Position numbers and translations under genes: made by a program. A stretch of 16,761 nucleotides of DNA from Ruminococcus sp. (GTDB lineage Bacteria; Bacillota; Clostridia; Oscillospirales; Acutalibacteraceae), in NCBI GenBank assembly GCA_017502425.1, contig JAFVVB010000057.1:1-16761 (forward strand), read 5' to 3'. The notes under the pieces were generated by a model that saw nothing but the letters and a program-made list of their open reading frames with translations, was not told the origin of the DNA and searched no databases. Of the stretch, positions 6,875 through 14,963 are shown piece after piece; positions within the stretch are counted from its first letter, which is position 1; the number at the start of each line of letters is the position of its first letter.

Positions 6875-8653
6875 ATGGCAGAATTTATGACAGGATTGAA
6901 GAGATCACATTATTGTGGTGATCTTCGAATCGCTAATGTTAATGAAGAAGTTACCGTTTGTGGATGGGTACAGCGTCAGCGTGACCTCGGTCAGCTCATC
7001 TTCATCGATTTAAGAGACCGCACAGGTATCGTACAGCTAGCTTTTGGTGACTCAACAGACAAAGAGATTTTCGAAAAAGCTTTTCAGGCAAGAAGCGAGT
7101 ACGTATTGTGTGCTAAAGGTATAGTAAGGGAACGTAGTTCAAAAACTACTAAAGTAGCTACCGGTGACATCGAAATCGAGGTTACTGATTTAAGAGTACT
7201 ATCAAAGGCTCAGACACCACCATTTGAGATTGTTGACGAGTCTAAGACCAGCGAAGATATCCGTTTGAAATACAGATATTTAGACCTTCGTAGAAAACCG
7301 CTGTTTGATAACCTTTACCTTCGTTCAAAAATCGCTAAGGTTGCCCGTGACTATTTCTACGAGAACGGATTTATCGAGATTGAAACACCAATGCTTATTA
7401 AATCCACTCCTGAAGGAGCTCGTGACTATTTAGTACCTTCACGTATCCATAACGGCAAGTTCTATGCACTTCCACAGTCTCCTCAGATTTACAAACAGCT
7501 ATTAATGCTCTCAGGCTTTGATAGATACATTCAGCTTGCTAAATGTTTCAGAGATGAGGACTTACGTGCTGATAGACAGCCTGAATTTACTCAGATTGAT
7601 ATGGAGCTTTCTTTCGTTGACGTAGAAGATATTCTTGAAATTAACGAGGGCCTTTTCAAACGTCTTTTCAAAGAAGTTTTAGGTCAGGATTTAGAAACTC
7701 CGTTTGAGAGAATGACATATAATGACGCTATGAACAGATACGGCTCAGATAAACCTGACGTTCGTTTTGATATGCAGATTCAGGATTTATCCGATATGGT
7801 TAAAGACTGCGATTTCAAAGTATTTACTGACGCTGTTAATAACGGTGGTTCTGTTCGTGCTATCGTTGCTAAAGGGGCAGCATCTACCCTTACACGTAAA
7901 GAAATTGATAAACTCACCGAGTTTGTACGTGGTATCGGCGCTAAAGGCTTAGCGTTTGTAAGATGGGTAGAAGATACACCGTCATGTAGCTTTGCTAAGT
8001 TTATGAAAGAGGGAGAGCTTGAGAATATTCTTTCAACAGTAGGCGCTGAAAAAGGTGACGTTGTGTTAATCGTTGCTGATAAAGATAGTGTTACCCTTCC
8101 TACTCTCGGTGCACTTAGACTAAGTGTTGCGAAAAAGCTTTCTATCATTCCTGATACATTCAAATTTGTATGGATTGTTGACTTCCCGTTCTTCGAGAAA
8201 GACGAAGAAAGTGGTGAGTGGATTGCTATGCACCACCCATTCACTATGCCTAAGGAAGAGTGTCTGCCTTATCTTGATACTGATCCATCCAAGGTTATCG
8301 CTAAAGCATACGACCTGACCCTAAATGGTACAGAGCTCAGCTCGGGTTCAATCCGTATCACCGACTATGAACTCCAGCAGAAGATGTTCAAAGCATTAAA
8401 GTTAACCGATGAAGAAATCGAAGCTAAATTCGGTTTCTTGGTTGAGGCGTATAAATACGGTGCACCACCACACGGTGGTATGGGTATCGGTCTGGACAGA
8501 ATCGCTATGATTTTATGTAAGTGTGATTCACTCAGAGATGTTACAGCATTCCCTAAGGTCCAAAACGCATCTGAGCTGATGAGTGACTGTCCGTCATTTG
8601 TCGATGAAGAGAGTTTGGATGTACTCGGTATTGCACTCAAAGAAACTGAATAA
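6875..8653 (+). CDS. aspS: Aspartyl-tRNA synthetase (bacterial type)
   Basis: A class IIb synthetase that loads aspartate on tRNA-Asp. It is 592 residues, the normal bacterial length. It has an N-terminal OB-fold anticodon-binding domain (about 15-110, with GWVQRQRDLGQLIFIDLRDR), and YRYLDLRR at 133-140. The motif 2 core is FRDEDLRADRQPEFTQID at 225-242, an internal GAD-type insertion domain lies at roughly 290-420, and motif 3 is GGMGIGLDRIAMIL at 534-547. AGAGGAGAG at 6859-6867 supports the ATG at 6875. It is co-transcribed with hisS, with 15 bases between them. Sequence alone does not show whether it also charges tRNA-Asn. Confidence 0.96.
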   Translation: MAEFMTGLKRSHYCGDLRIANVNEEVTVCGWVQRQRDLGQLIFIDLRDRTGIVQLAFGDSTDKEIFEKAFQARSEYVLCAKGIVRERSSKTTKVATGDIEIEVTDLRVLSKAQTPPFEIVDESKTSEDIRLKYRYLDLRRKPLFDNLYLRSKIAKVARDYFYENGFIEIETPMLIKSTPEGARDYLVPSRIHNGKFYALPQSPQIYKQLLMLSGFDRYIQLAKCFRDEDLRADRQPEFTQIDMELSFVDVEDILEINEGLFKRLFKEVLGQDLETPFERMTYNDAMNRYGSDKPDVRFDMQIQDLSDMVKDCDFKVFTDAVNNGGSVRAIVAKGAASTLTRKEIDKLTEFVRGIGAKGLAFVRWVEDTPSCSFAKFMKEGELENILSTVGAEKGDVVLIVADKDSVTLPTLGALRLSVAKKLSIIPDTFKFVWIVDFPFFEKDEESGEWIAMHHPFTMPKEECLPYLDTDPSKVIAKAYDLTLNGTELSSGSIRITDYELQQKMFKALKLTDEEIEAKFGFLVEAYKYGAPPHGGMGIGLDRIAMILCKCDSLRDVTAFPKVQNASELMSDCPSFVDEESLDVLGIALKETE

Positions 8654-8656
8654 AAT

Positions 8657-8688
8657 AAAAACAGCCTGATTTTTCAGGCTGTTTTTTT
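8657..8688. terminator. Bidirectional terminator between aspS and the kinase gene
   Basis: A perfect 9-bp stem (ACAGCCTGA at 8661-8669 with TCAGGCTGT at 8674-8682) with a T4 loop is flanked by an A tract on the left and a T tract on the right. It can therefore end aspS on the plus strand and the convergent kinase gene, whose stop is at 8693-8695, on the minus strand. Confidence 0.9.
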
Positions 8689-8692
8689 ATGC

Positions 8693-10657
8693 TTATTTCT
8701 GAATGTATCCATCGTTAAGTAAAGATTTTTCAGTCGCAGATTTAGATAAAGTGCCGTCACCCCAGTAGTCAATAACTCCGGTACGGTTAAGGTCAGTAAG
8801 ATTATCCGTGTTATCCATTGACCATGTGGTTACAGCCACACGATAATAGTCAGTGAGCTCGCTATATACCACATTACAACAGGAAAGACTATCTGCATCG
8901 TCGAACTCATTGTGCATAGTGACATCAAGAGCGTCTTTTTGATTTTCGGTATAGTCATGTATCGGGTAGTATGAGGTCTGTATCATTTCAACGATAGTGT
9001 CATCATTGCTGCCAAATTCAATGACCTCGATAATGCCGTTGTTATCCTTGACAAAAGCGCTGCTGGTTTCAGCAGCCATCGCTCTCTCTAAATGATAAAT
9101 GCCATTATTACTCAGAAGAGAAGTGTATTCTGCATTCGCAGTAGAATTATCAGGTTTATTTGGTTTAGTGTCAGTATTACAGGAAACAGCAACAACTATA
9201 AGAATGACAATCAACGCAACTACCATCACAAAAACGCCTACACTACCGTTTGACTTTTTCTTATTATTGCTTACAGGTTTATTAATCGGTCTTTGAGGTT
9301 GAGTAGGTGCCTGACGAGGGGGCTGTACCGGTTTTCTTTGCTGTGGTTGTGCAGGTTTTTGTACAGGAGTATATGATGCCGGTGGCTTTGGTGTCACAAC
9401 TGCTTTAGGAGCTTTAGCAGGAGTAGATGCAAACGGCTTTGGCGACTGAATATTATCTGCTTTTTTCTGTTTAGGTGGTTGGTTTTTTGCGTTTGAGTAG
9501 CCGTTATCCTGAATAATCTGACTTTTAGAAACAGAATAAACTGCATTACCTCTGTTTTGGTTTTCAGATTGCACACCGTCTTTTTCATCAGCAATAACTG
9601 TTCTGTATAAATCCTGTTTCTCGTTTTTTACATGAGTATTTTTATTTTCGTAGAAAACAGGGGCATTGAAATCACGGTTTTTGGGTGTACTATTCCCTGT
9701 GTTTAACGCCAGTTTTGTTTGAGTCATCATCTCGTTCATATCGGTATATCGATTGCTTCTATGAACGGCTAACCCATGCATAAGTACAGCTTCAAGCGAT
9801 TTTTCGATTTTAATACCGAGCTGAGAAGGTGTTTTCAGATTATCTTCATATAGTCTATCGAGCGCATCATCAGGAACTTTTCCGGTAATACATCGGTACA
9901 TAGTCGCACACATTCCGTAAATATCGGTCCACGGACCCTGCTTTCCGTTTTTGCGATACTGTTCCTCAGGAGCGTATCCCTGCTTAAGCATAACGGACAT
10001 AAGCTTTTCGTCGTTGGTGTAATATCGTGCTGAGCCGAAATCCATTAATCTTAACGTGCCGTTTTTCATATACATTACGTTGTCGGGACTGATGTCGCGA
10101 TGCACTACACCTGCGTTATGCATTTTTTCGAGTGACTTCATAACAGGAAGCATGAGAGTAAATAGCTCTTTCGGATTCATTACACCGTTTTGCTTGCAAT
10201 GTTTTGCGAGTGTCACTCCGTCGAGATACTCCATGATGATATAGGCAGTAGAGTTTTCCTCGAAATAATCCCTCACGTCTACTATACCCTTTTCCTGAGA
10301 AAATTTAGCGATACTTCTTGCTTCCATCAGGAATCGGTCTTTACCTTTTAGGAAAAATTCTCTTTGCTTCTCAGTGCTGGTGATAATTTCCGACGAATTT
10401 TCGTGGTTACGGTTAACATAGCCGTTAGGATAGTATTCTTTTACGGCAACTTTGATGTCGAGAATGGTGTCCAGACCGATGTATGTTATGCCAAAACCAC
10501 CTTCACCAAGCGCAAAGCCTATGAGATATCTTCCGTTAAGGAGGGTACCGGGCAGCAGATGGTGTGCGGGAGTTTTAATATTATTATCTTTAAGACATTT
10601 AGTGCAAAATCCGGCTTCTTTGATTTCGCTCATACAATTATAACAATAGTTTTTCAT
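8693..10657 (-). CDS. Zinc-ribbon Hanks-type Ser/Thr protein kinase with one membrane span and an outer domain
   Basis: The protein has 654 residues. Residues 1-25 hold a zinc ribbon (C5-x2-C8 and C18-x2-C21). The kinase domain (about 43-320) is complete: Gly-rich loop GEGGFG at 51-56, ATP lysine K73, helix-C glutamate E112, HRDISPDN with D188 and N193, DFG at 206-208 and the A-P-E segment at 229-231. A Pro/Gln/Lys-rich linker (about 390-470) leads to a membrane segment at about 473-492. The 160-residue C-terminal domain outside the membrane is not PASTA and I cannot assign it. The ribosome binding site AGGGTGG is unusually close (3 bases) to the ATG, but no other start keeps the zinc ribbon. 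The gene is monocistronic. It probably senses an external or envelope signal and phosphorylates cytosolic targets; no phosphatase gene is nearby. Confidence 0.9.
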   Translation of the reverse strand: MKNYCYNCMSEIKEAGFCTKCLKDNNIKTPAHHLLPGTLLNGRYLIGFALGEGGFGITYIGLDTILDIKVAVKEYYPNGYVNRNHENSSEIITSTEKQREFFLKGKDRFLMEARSIAKFSQEKGIVDVRDYFEENSTAYIIMEYLDGVTLAKHCKQNGVMNPKELFTLMLPVMKSLEKMHNAGVVHRDISPDNVMYMKNGTLRLMDFGSARYYTNDEKLMSVMLKQGYAPEEQYRKNGKQGPWTDIYGMCATMYRCITGKVPDDALDRLYEDNLKTPSQLGIKIEKSLEAVLMHGLAVHRSNRYTDMNEMMTQTKLALNTGNSTPKNRDFNAPVFYENKNTHVKNEKQDLYRTVIADEKDGVQSENQNRGNAVYSVSKSQIIQDNGYSNAKNQPPKQKKADNIQSPKPFASTPAKAPKAVVTPKPPASYTPVQKPAQPQQRKPVQPPRQAPTQPQRPINKPVSNNKKKSNGSVGVFVMVVALIVILIVVAVSCNTDTKPNKPDNSTANAEYTSLLSNNGIYHLERAMAAETSSAFVKDNNGIIEVIEFGSNDDTIVEMIQTSYYPIHDYTENQKDALDVTMHNEFDDADSLSCCNVVYSELTDYYRVAVTTWSMDNTDNLTDLNRTGVIDYWGDGTLSKSATEKSLLNDGYIQK

Positions 10658-10692
10658 GTTCCACCCTGATTGTTGAAATATATTTTAATTGT

Positions 10693-10721
10693 AGTATAAA
10701 TGCATTGATAAAGCAATACAA
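10693..10721 (-). promoter_or_regulatory. Sigma-A promoter of the Ser/Thr kinase gene
   Basis: On the minus strand: -35 TTGTAT (10716-10721), 17-base spacer, -10 TATACT (10693-10698), about 36 bases upstream of the start codon. Confidence 0.72.
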
Positions 10722-10726
10722 ACTAC

Positions 10727-10763
10727 GCTAAAAAAGGAAAAAGCCTGCGTAAAAGCAGGCTTT
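10727..10763 (-). terminator. Rho-independent terminator of the two-component operon
   Basis: The stem AAAGCCTGC (10740-10748) / GCAGGCTTT (10755-10763) overlaps the stop codon of the histidine kinase. An A-rich run on its left gives a U-rich tail when read on the minus strand. Confidence 0.85.
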
Positions 10764-12240
10764 AGTCATTTTCTTTTGTATGTTCTTTGTCAGCTGTCAG
10801 CAAAATCCACCAGAAGTCGCTGCCTTCACCGATTTTTGTGTTAACGCCGAATTGAGCGTTGTGCTGAGTGAGGATACTTTTCACGATACTAAGACCCAGT
10901 CCCGTACCCACAACAGCAGTTTTATGTTCTTTATCAACTTTGTAGTAGCGGTCCCAGATATAGTCGAGTTTTGATTCATCAATTCCGTCACCGTGGTCAA
11001 TAACTTCTACACATACGTTAGAATTAACTATGTTTTGCTTTACAATAATGGTTTTGTCTTCTCCACAGTAGTTGATAGCGTTGTTGATGAGGTTATACAT
11101 AACCTGAGAAATACGTAGCGGATCCGCAAGTACAAAGGCATCTTCCTCGTACTCAAAAACTATATTATACCCATCTTGTTCAATGAGTTTAGTGTATCTT
11201 TTGAATATATCCTTGATACAGGTTGTGAGATTGAACACGGATTTTTCCATAGGAATAGCACCTGACTCAAGCTTAGAGATATCAAGCATATCGTTAACTA
11301 AAGTGGTGAGTCGGTTAGCTTCGTCAATGACTATCTGGATATTTTCAGGACTGTTTTCGCCCGGTAGGTCACGCATAACTTCTGAATAACCCGTTATCAT
11401 AGTAAGCGGAGTGCGCAGATCGTGAGAGATATTTGCTATCAATTCACGTCGCAAAGTATCAACCTTATTGAGCTCGCGTGCAGAGTATGTGAGTGTGTCG
11501 TTGAGCTCGCTGAGTTCTTTATAGTTAGCTCCGCTAAAGGTGATGTCGTAGTTTTGCACAGCAAGCTGTTTAGCCTTTTCGTTAGTTTCACGAATAGGTT
11601 TAGATAAATAATGTGATGTAATAACGGCGATGAAGATGCTGATTATAAAAATGAAGAATGTCATAATAATAAGCTGGAATTTCAGTGTATCTACGATACT
11701 TGATACAGGAGTGATTTCCGATTCAACCACTACGAAGTATTGTGCATCTTCAGTTTCGACTATCTGAGCACATTTTAAAAACTCTACTCTTTCGCGTTCT
11801 AATGCAGGCGCAAAATCAGATTTTTTGGAGAAAGGATTGTTATCGTCCTTGTATGATTTGATAGTGATTTCTCCACCGTTTAGCGTTGCTGACTGATAGT
11901 ACTCATATATTGAACTCATATTAATCAGAGAGTTGGAATACAAAAACTTATGAGGTGTGTGGATAGGAGTCAGTATATCCGTACTCGAATCATACACGGA
12001 AATGCTCATATCATTCTGTTCTTCGATTTCCTTAAGCATCGAATCAAGATCATCGTCTTCTATGTGGTGAGCGATGCTATCGGCACATTTAGTGACCTGA
12101 CGGGTTTTGACCCCTCGGTAAAAAGATTCAAAAAACACGTTTTGAAATAACCACATTATTATGATAAGCAAAACGGAAAACAGCAGAAAAGCCAGAGAAA
12201 GATACACCTTAAGAGGCAGTTTTCTGTTAATTAGCTTCAA
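10762..12240 (-). CDS. Two-component sensor histidine kinase
   Basis: This 492-residue membrane kinase has membrane segments at about 12-34 and 188-209 enclosing an extracytoplasmic domain of roughly 150 residues that I cannot assign. A HAMP linker follows (about 210-262), then the HisKA H-box ISHDLRTPLT with the phospho-accepting His273. The ATPase domain has N-box MYNLINNAINY (381-391), G1 DHGDGI (415-420) and G2 GTGLGLSI (445-452). All catalytic motifs are intact. The start appears to be TTG, overlapping the end of the response regulator gene by 14 bases and preceded by a GGGGTGGG run. An internal GTG at codon 12 would remove the basic N-terminus. The overlap implies translational coupling with the regulator. 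The signal sensed is unknown. Confidence 0.93.
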   Translation of the reverse strand: MKLINRKLPLKVYLSLAFLLFSVLLIIIMWLFQNVFFESFYRGVKTRQVTKCADSIAHHIEDDDLDSMLKEIEEQNDMSISVYDSSTDILTPIHTPHKFLYSNSLINMSSIYEYYQSATLNGGEITIKSYKDDNNPFSKKSDFAPALERERVEFLKCAQIVETEDAQYFVVVESEITPVSSIVDTLKFQLIIMTFFIFIISIFIAVITSHYLSKPIRETNEKAKQLAVQNYDITFSGANYKELSELNDTLTYSARELNKVDTLRRELIANISHDLRTPLTMITGYSEVMRDLPGENSPENIQIVIDEANRLTTLVNDMLDISKLESGAIPMEKSVFNLTTCIKDIFKRYTKLIEQDGYNIVFEYEEDAFVLADPLRISQVMYNLINNAINYCGEDKTIIVKQNIVNSNVCVEVIDHGDGIDESKLDYIWDRYYKVDKEHKTAVVGTGLGLSIVKSILTQHNAQFGVNTKIGEGSDFWWILLTADKEHTKEND

Positions 12241-12901
12241 AACGGTATCCCACCCCTCTTAGTGTAACAATAAGACCTGAGTATTCTTTCAGGCTTTTTC
12301 TCAGCAGCTTTATATGAGTATCGAGTGTTCTGTCATCGCCGAAAAAGTCATATCCCCACACCTTGCTGATGAGGGTTTCTCGTGTGAGTGCGAGTCCCCT
12401 GTTTTTAACCATAAAGAAGAACAGGTCATACTCTTTTGGTGTCATAGTGACACGTTCACCGTCTATTTCTACTGTGCGTGCAGAAAAATCGACACATAGT
12501 CCGTTGTATATAAATCTGTCATTTATAGAGTCGGTGTTTTTTGCATAGCGTTTTAGTATAGCGTTGACTCTCATCATCAGCTCTTTTGGAGAAAAAGGTT
12601 TGACTACGTAGTCATCGACACCCAGTTCAAAGCCGTGGATACGGTCATATTCTTCACCTAAGGCTGACAACATGATGATAGGAGTGTTGTGTCTCTTTCT
12701 GATTTCCTGACACGCAGCAAATCCATCAAGATGTGGCATCATAATATCCATAATGATAATATCCATATCCTCTTTTTCGCATATTTCAACGGCTTCTCTT
12801 CCGTCTTGAGCTTCAAAGACGGTATGACCCTCGTATACTGCATATTTTTTAATAAGTTCTCTGATTCTGAATTCGTCATCTGCGATAAGTAGTCTGCTCA
12901 T
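12227..12901 (-). CDS. OmpR/PhoB-family response regulator
   Basis: The protein has 224 residues. The receiver domain (1-120) has the acidic pair Asp8/Asp9, phospho-acceptor Asp52 in MDIMMP, switch Ser79 and Lys101 in VKPFSP. The winged-helix DNA-binding domain (about 125-224) contains MTPKEYDLFFFMVKN, LISKVWGYDFFGDDRTLDTHI and TLRGVGYRFE, diagnostic of the OmpR group. AGGAGG at 12911-12916 (minus strand) sets the ATG. It is the first gene of the pair with the sensor kinase and diverges from the fumarase genes, with 160 bases between start codons. That intergenic region contains repeats that could be its binding sites (see findings). Confidence 0.95.
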   Translation of the reverse strand: MSRLLIADDEFRIRELIKKYAVYEGHTVFEAQDGREAVEICEKEDMDIIIMDIMMPHLDGFAACQEIRKRHNTPIIMLSALGEEYDRIHGFELGVDDYVVKPFSPKELMMRVNAILKRYAKNTDSINDRFIYNGLCVDFSARTVEIDGERVTMTPKEYDLFFFMVKNRGLALTRETLISKVWGYDFFGDDRTLDTHIKLLRKSLKEYSGLIVTLRGVGYRFEAN

Positions 12902-12990
12902 AGTATTCGCCTCCTGCTATTTCTTTAATTTAGTATCTGAATGTGACAGTTATATGTTGAAATAATAATAAATATTTGAATATATCTATA

Positions 12991-13007
12991 TTATCATAAA
13001 GTGATAA
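12991..13007. repeat. Inverted repeat TTATCA-N5-TGATAA in the regulator/fumarase divergent region
   Basis: A perfect 6-bp dyad separated by 5 bases lies between the response regulator gene and the fumarase promoter, just upstream of the fumarase -35. It may be an operator; it is AT-rich, so chance cannot be excluded. Confidence 0.5.
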
Positions 13008-13010
13008 ATA

Positions 13011-13039
13011 TTGAAATATTAAGTGAAATATTTTATACT
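13011..13039 (+). promoter_or_regulatory. Sigma-A promoter of the fumarase operon, overlaid by a direct repeat
   Basis: The -35 is TTGAAA at 13011-13016, the spacer 17 bases, and the -10 TATACT at 13034-13039, close to consensus. Two exact copies of TGAAATATT (13012-13020 and 13024-13032), 12 bases apart, cover the -35 and spacer. The promoter position rules out the upstream in-frame start at 13023 for the alpha subunit. Confidence 0.8.
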
Positions 13040-13061
13040 GGTTAGTAATGAGGTGGACTTT

Positions 13062-13904
13062 ATGAGAATTATTAAAGCAGAAGACATAAAGAATGCAGTG
13101 AAAGCGATGTTTATGAGCTTAAACTGTAATATAGGTGACGATATTACTAATGCGCTGAAAAAATCACTAGCGAATGAAGAATCCGATACTGCTAAAGCGG
13201 TTTTAAACCAGCTCATTGAAAATAACGAGATAGCTAAACGTGAGCAGATACCGCTGTGTCAGGATACGGGAATGGCGGTGCTTTTCGTTGAATACGGCGA
13301 TAAAGTGACGATTGACGGAGATTTCAGTGAAGCGATTATGCAGGGTGTGCGAGAAGCGTACATAGACGGATATCTGAGAAAATCCGTAGTAGATGACCCT
13401 GTTTTTGATAGAAGAAATACTAACGATAACACTCCTGCTGTTGTTCACACAAAAATAGTAAGCGGTGAAACTCTCAGAATTACTGCGGCATCAAAGGGTT
13501 TTGGCAGTGAGAATATGTCGAAAATCAAGATGCTTGCACCTTCTGCATCGGTTGAGGGAGTAGAAGAATTTATTTTAGAAACAGTCAGAGCAGCAGGTCC
13601 TAATCCTTGTCCACCGATAGTAGTAGGGGTGGGTATCGGAGGAACATTTGAGCAGGCGGCAAAGCTGTCTAAAATGGCGTCGATAAGGTCAGTGGATTCT
13701 AAAAATGCCGACGAGCGTTATGCTGACTTAGAGGACCGACTACTTGAAAAAATAAACGAAATGAATATCGGTCCTGCGGGACTAAAGGGAAAAACCACAG
13801 CTCTTAAAGTCAATATAGAATACGAACCGACACACATCGCGTCTATTCCTGTGGCGGTTAATATATGTTGTCATGCGTGCAGACATCAGAGTATAGAAAT
13901 GTGA
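13062..13904 (+). CDS. Class I (Fe-S) fumarate hydratase / tartrate dehydratase, alpha subunit
   Basis: This is the 280-residue N-terminal half of the two-subunit iron-sulfur hydro-lyase that interconverts fumarate and malate (or dehydrates tartrate in TtdAB). The cluster-binding cysteines are recognisable: C66 in PLCQDTG, C183 in GPNPCPP, and C269/C270 in NICCHACRH near the C-terminus. The GVGIGGTFEQAAKLSK segment (189-204) is also characteristic. The ATG at 13062 has AGGTGG at 13051-13056; a frame extension to 13023 would start inside the promoter. The beta-subunit gene follows after 7 bases. In a strict anaerobe this supports the reductive arm toward fumarate and succinate, or C4 interconversion with aspartate. 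FumA-type versus TtdA-type substrate cannot be settled from sequence alone; fumarate is more likely. Confidence 0.9.
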   Translation: MRIIKAEDIKNAVKAMFMSLNCNIGDDITNALKKSLANEESDTAKAVLNQLIENNEIAKREQIPLCQDTGMAVLFVEYGDKVTIDGDFSEAIMQGVREAYIDGYLRKSVVDDPVFDRRNTNDNTPAVVHTKIVSGETLRITAASKGFGSENMSKIKMLAPSASVEGVEEFILETVRAAGPNPCPPIVVGVGIGGTFEQAAKLSKMASIRSVDSKNADERYADLEDRLLEKINEMNIGPAGLKGKTTALKVNIEYEPTHIASIPVAVNICCHACRHQSIEM

Positions 13905-13911
13905 GGATAAT

Positions 13912-14436
13912 ATGAGCATAAAACTTAGCTTACCGCTGAAAAAAGAAGATATAAAAAAGCTTAAAGCAGGTGACAGCGTTACTCTGACAGGAGAACTTTA
14001 TACTGCGCGAGATGCAGCTCACAAGCGTTTTTACGAAATGGTTTTAAGTGGGGAAAAATTGCCGATAAATATCAAAAACGAAACGATATACTATGTTGGT
14101 CCTGCTCCCGCAAAACCAGGCAGTGTTATAGGACCTTGCGGTCCTACGTCATCGTATCGTATGGACAAATACACACCCATGCTCCTTGATATGGGATTAT
14201 GTGCTATGATAGGAAAAGGCGAGAGAAGTGACGAGGTTATTGACGCCATTAAACGTAACGGAGCGGTGTATTTTGCAGCTATCGGAGGAGCAGCGGCTCT
14301 TATTTCCAAAAGCATAGTGAAAGATGAGTATGTGTGCTTTGAAGATTTGCAAACCGAGTCAGTACATAAATACACAGTAAAAGATTTTCCGTGTATCGTA
14401 GCCATTGACAGTTTCGGCAACGATGTATATAAATAA
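13912..14436 (+). CDS. Class I (Fe-S) fumarate hydratase / tartrate dehydratase, beta subunit
   Basis: This 174-residue protein corresponds to the C-terminal half of single-chain FumA. Motifs in order: RDAAHKR at 33-39, YVGPAPA at 61-67, GPTSSYRMD at 77-85 and GKGE at 101-104, which form part of the dicarboxylate pocket of the family. GAGGATA at 13903-13909, overlapping the alpha stop region, serves as ribosome binding site. It is translated from the same message as the alpha subunit and the two should form a heteromeric enzyme in the cytosol. The dyad terminator downstream closes the operon. Confidence 0.9.
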   Translation: MSIKLSLPLKKEDIKKLKAGDSVTLTGELYTARDAAHKRFYEMVLSGEKLPINIKNETIYYVGPAPAKPGSVIGPCGPTSSYRMDKYTPMLLDMGLCAMIGKGERSDEVIDAIKRNGAVYFAAIGGAAALISKSIVKDEYVCFEDLQTESVHKYTVKDFPCIVAIDSFGNDVYK

Positions 14437-14445
14437 GCTAAATGA

Positions 14446-14480
14446 AAAGCCACCGAGAGTGAATACTCTATGGTGGCTTT
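14446..14480. terminator. Probable bidirectional terminator between the fumarase and C_GCAxxG_C_C genes
   Basis: A 9-bp outer stem (AAAGCCACC at 14446-14454 with GGTGGCTTT at 14472-14480) and a 5-bp inner stem (AGAGT / ACTCT) lie between two convergent genes, 9 bases past the fumarase stop and 4 bases past the stop of the minus-strand gene. The T tracts on both sides are modest. Confidence 0.75.
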
Positions 14481-14484
14481 ATGT

Positions 14485-14940
14485 TTAGTTATTATCGAGG
14501 TCTTTCATATATTCATCGACTATATCGGCAGCCATTTTAACAAGGTCAGCACAAGGACGTTTTGCATAGTACTCCTTGGTTCTGTCCTGAGGAGTAGGGT
14601 CACTCTTCTTTTTTGAAAGTCCTAAAAGCTCTTTGCATATAATGGAGCCGTTTTCATCTTCGAAACGTTTAGCAAGCGTTTGAATATGGCTGTATAATCC
14701 CATTTTAGCTTCTTTATCAGTAGGTGATACATAGCCGTATTTCATATCGAAAACCATAAACATACCGCTCACTGCACCGCACACTTCCCTGAGTCTGCCC
14801 ATACCTCCGCCAAAACCGGAAGATAGCTTAACAGCAGTTTCAAAATCAAATCCCAAATCTTCAGCAAAAGCTCCGAATACCGCCTGTGCACAGTTATATC
14901 CCTCTAAAAAAAGAGATTTCGCTCTATCGCCTTTAGTCAT
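14485..14940 (-). CDS. C_GCAxxG_C_C family putative redox protein
   Basis: The 151-residue cytosolic protein carries the four conserved cysteines that name the family: C17 in GYNCAQ, C54 in REVCGAVSG (preceded by the Gly-rich SGFGGGMGR at 41-49), C102 in ICKELLG and C130 in RPCADLV. Members are widespread in anaerobes and are described as putative redox-active proteins; the ligand (possibly a metal or metal-sulfur centre) and reaction are not established to my knowledge. TGAGGTGTTTAT precedes the ATG. Only about 30 bases separate it from the terminator of the upstream dockerin gene, so it may be expressed by read-through or from a promoter inside that terminator. There is no signal peptide. 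Confidence 0.88.
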   Translation of the reverse strand: MTKGDRAKSLFLEGYNCAQAVFGAFAEDLGFDFETAVKLSSGFGGGMGRLREVCGAVSGMFMVFDMKYGYVSPTDKEAKMGLYSHIQTLAKRFEDENGSIICKELLGLSKKKSDPTPQDRTKEYYAKRPCADLVKMAADIVDEYMKDLDNN

Positions 14941-14963
14941 ATAAACACCTCAAATTCCGTAGT

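Noticed and set aside
7780..8244. 154-codon frame antisense to aspS
   Set aside because: Shadow of the real aspS frame; it has no ribosome binding site or recognisable domain, and the sense frame carries conserved synthetase sequence throughout.
9300..9470. Pro/Gln/Lys-coding low-complexity stretch in the kinase gene considered as a tandem repeat array
   Set aside because: The codons vary and no fixed DNA unit recurs; it is a compositional linker between kinase domain and membrane segment.
13023..13061. N-terminal extension of the fumarase alpha subunit to position 13023
   Set aside because: The extension runs through the -10 element and the AGGTGG ribosome binding site that serve the ATG at 13062; the 280-residue form also matches the family length.
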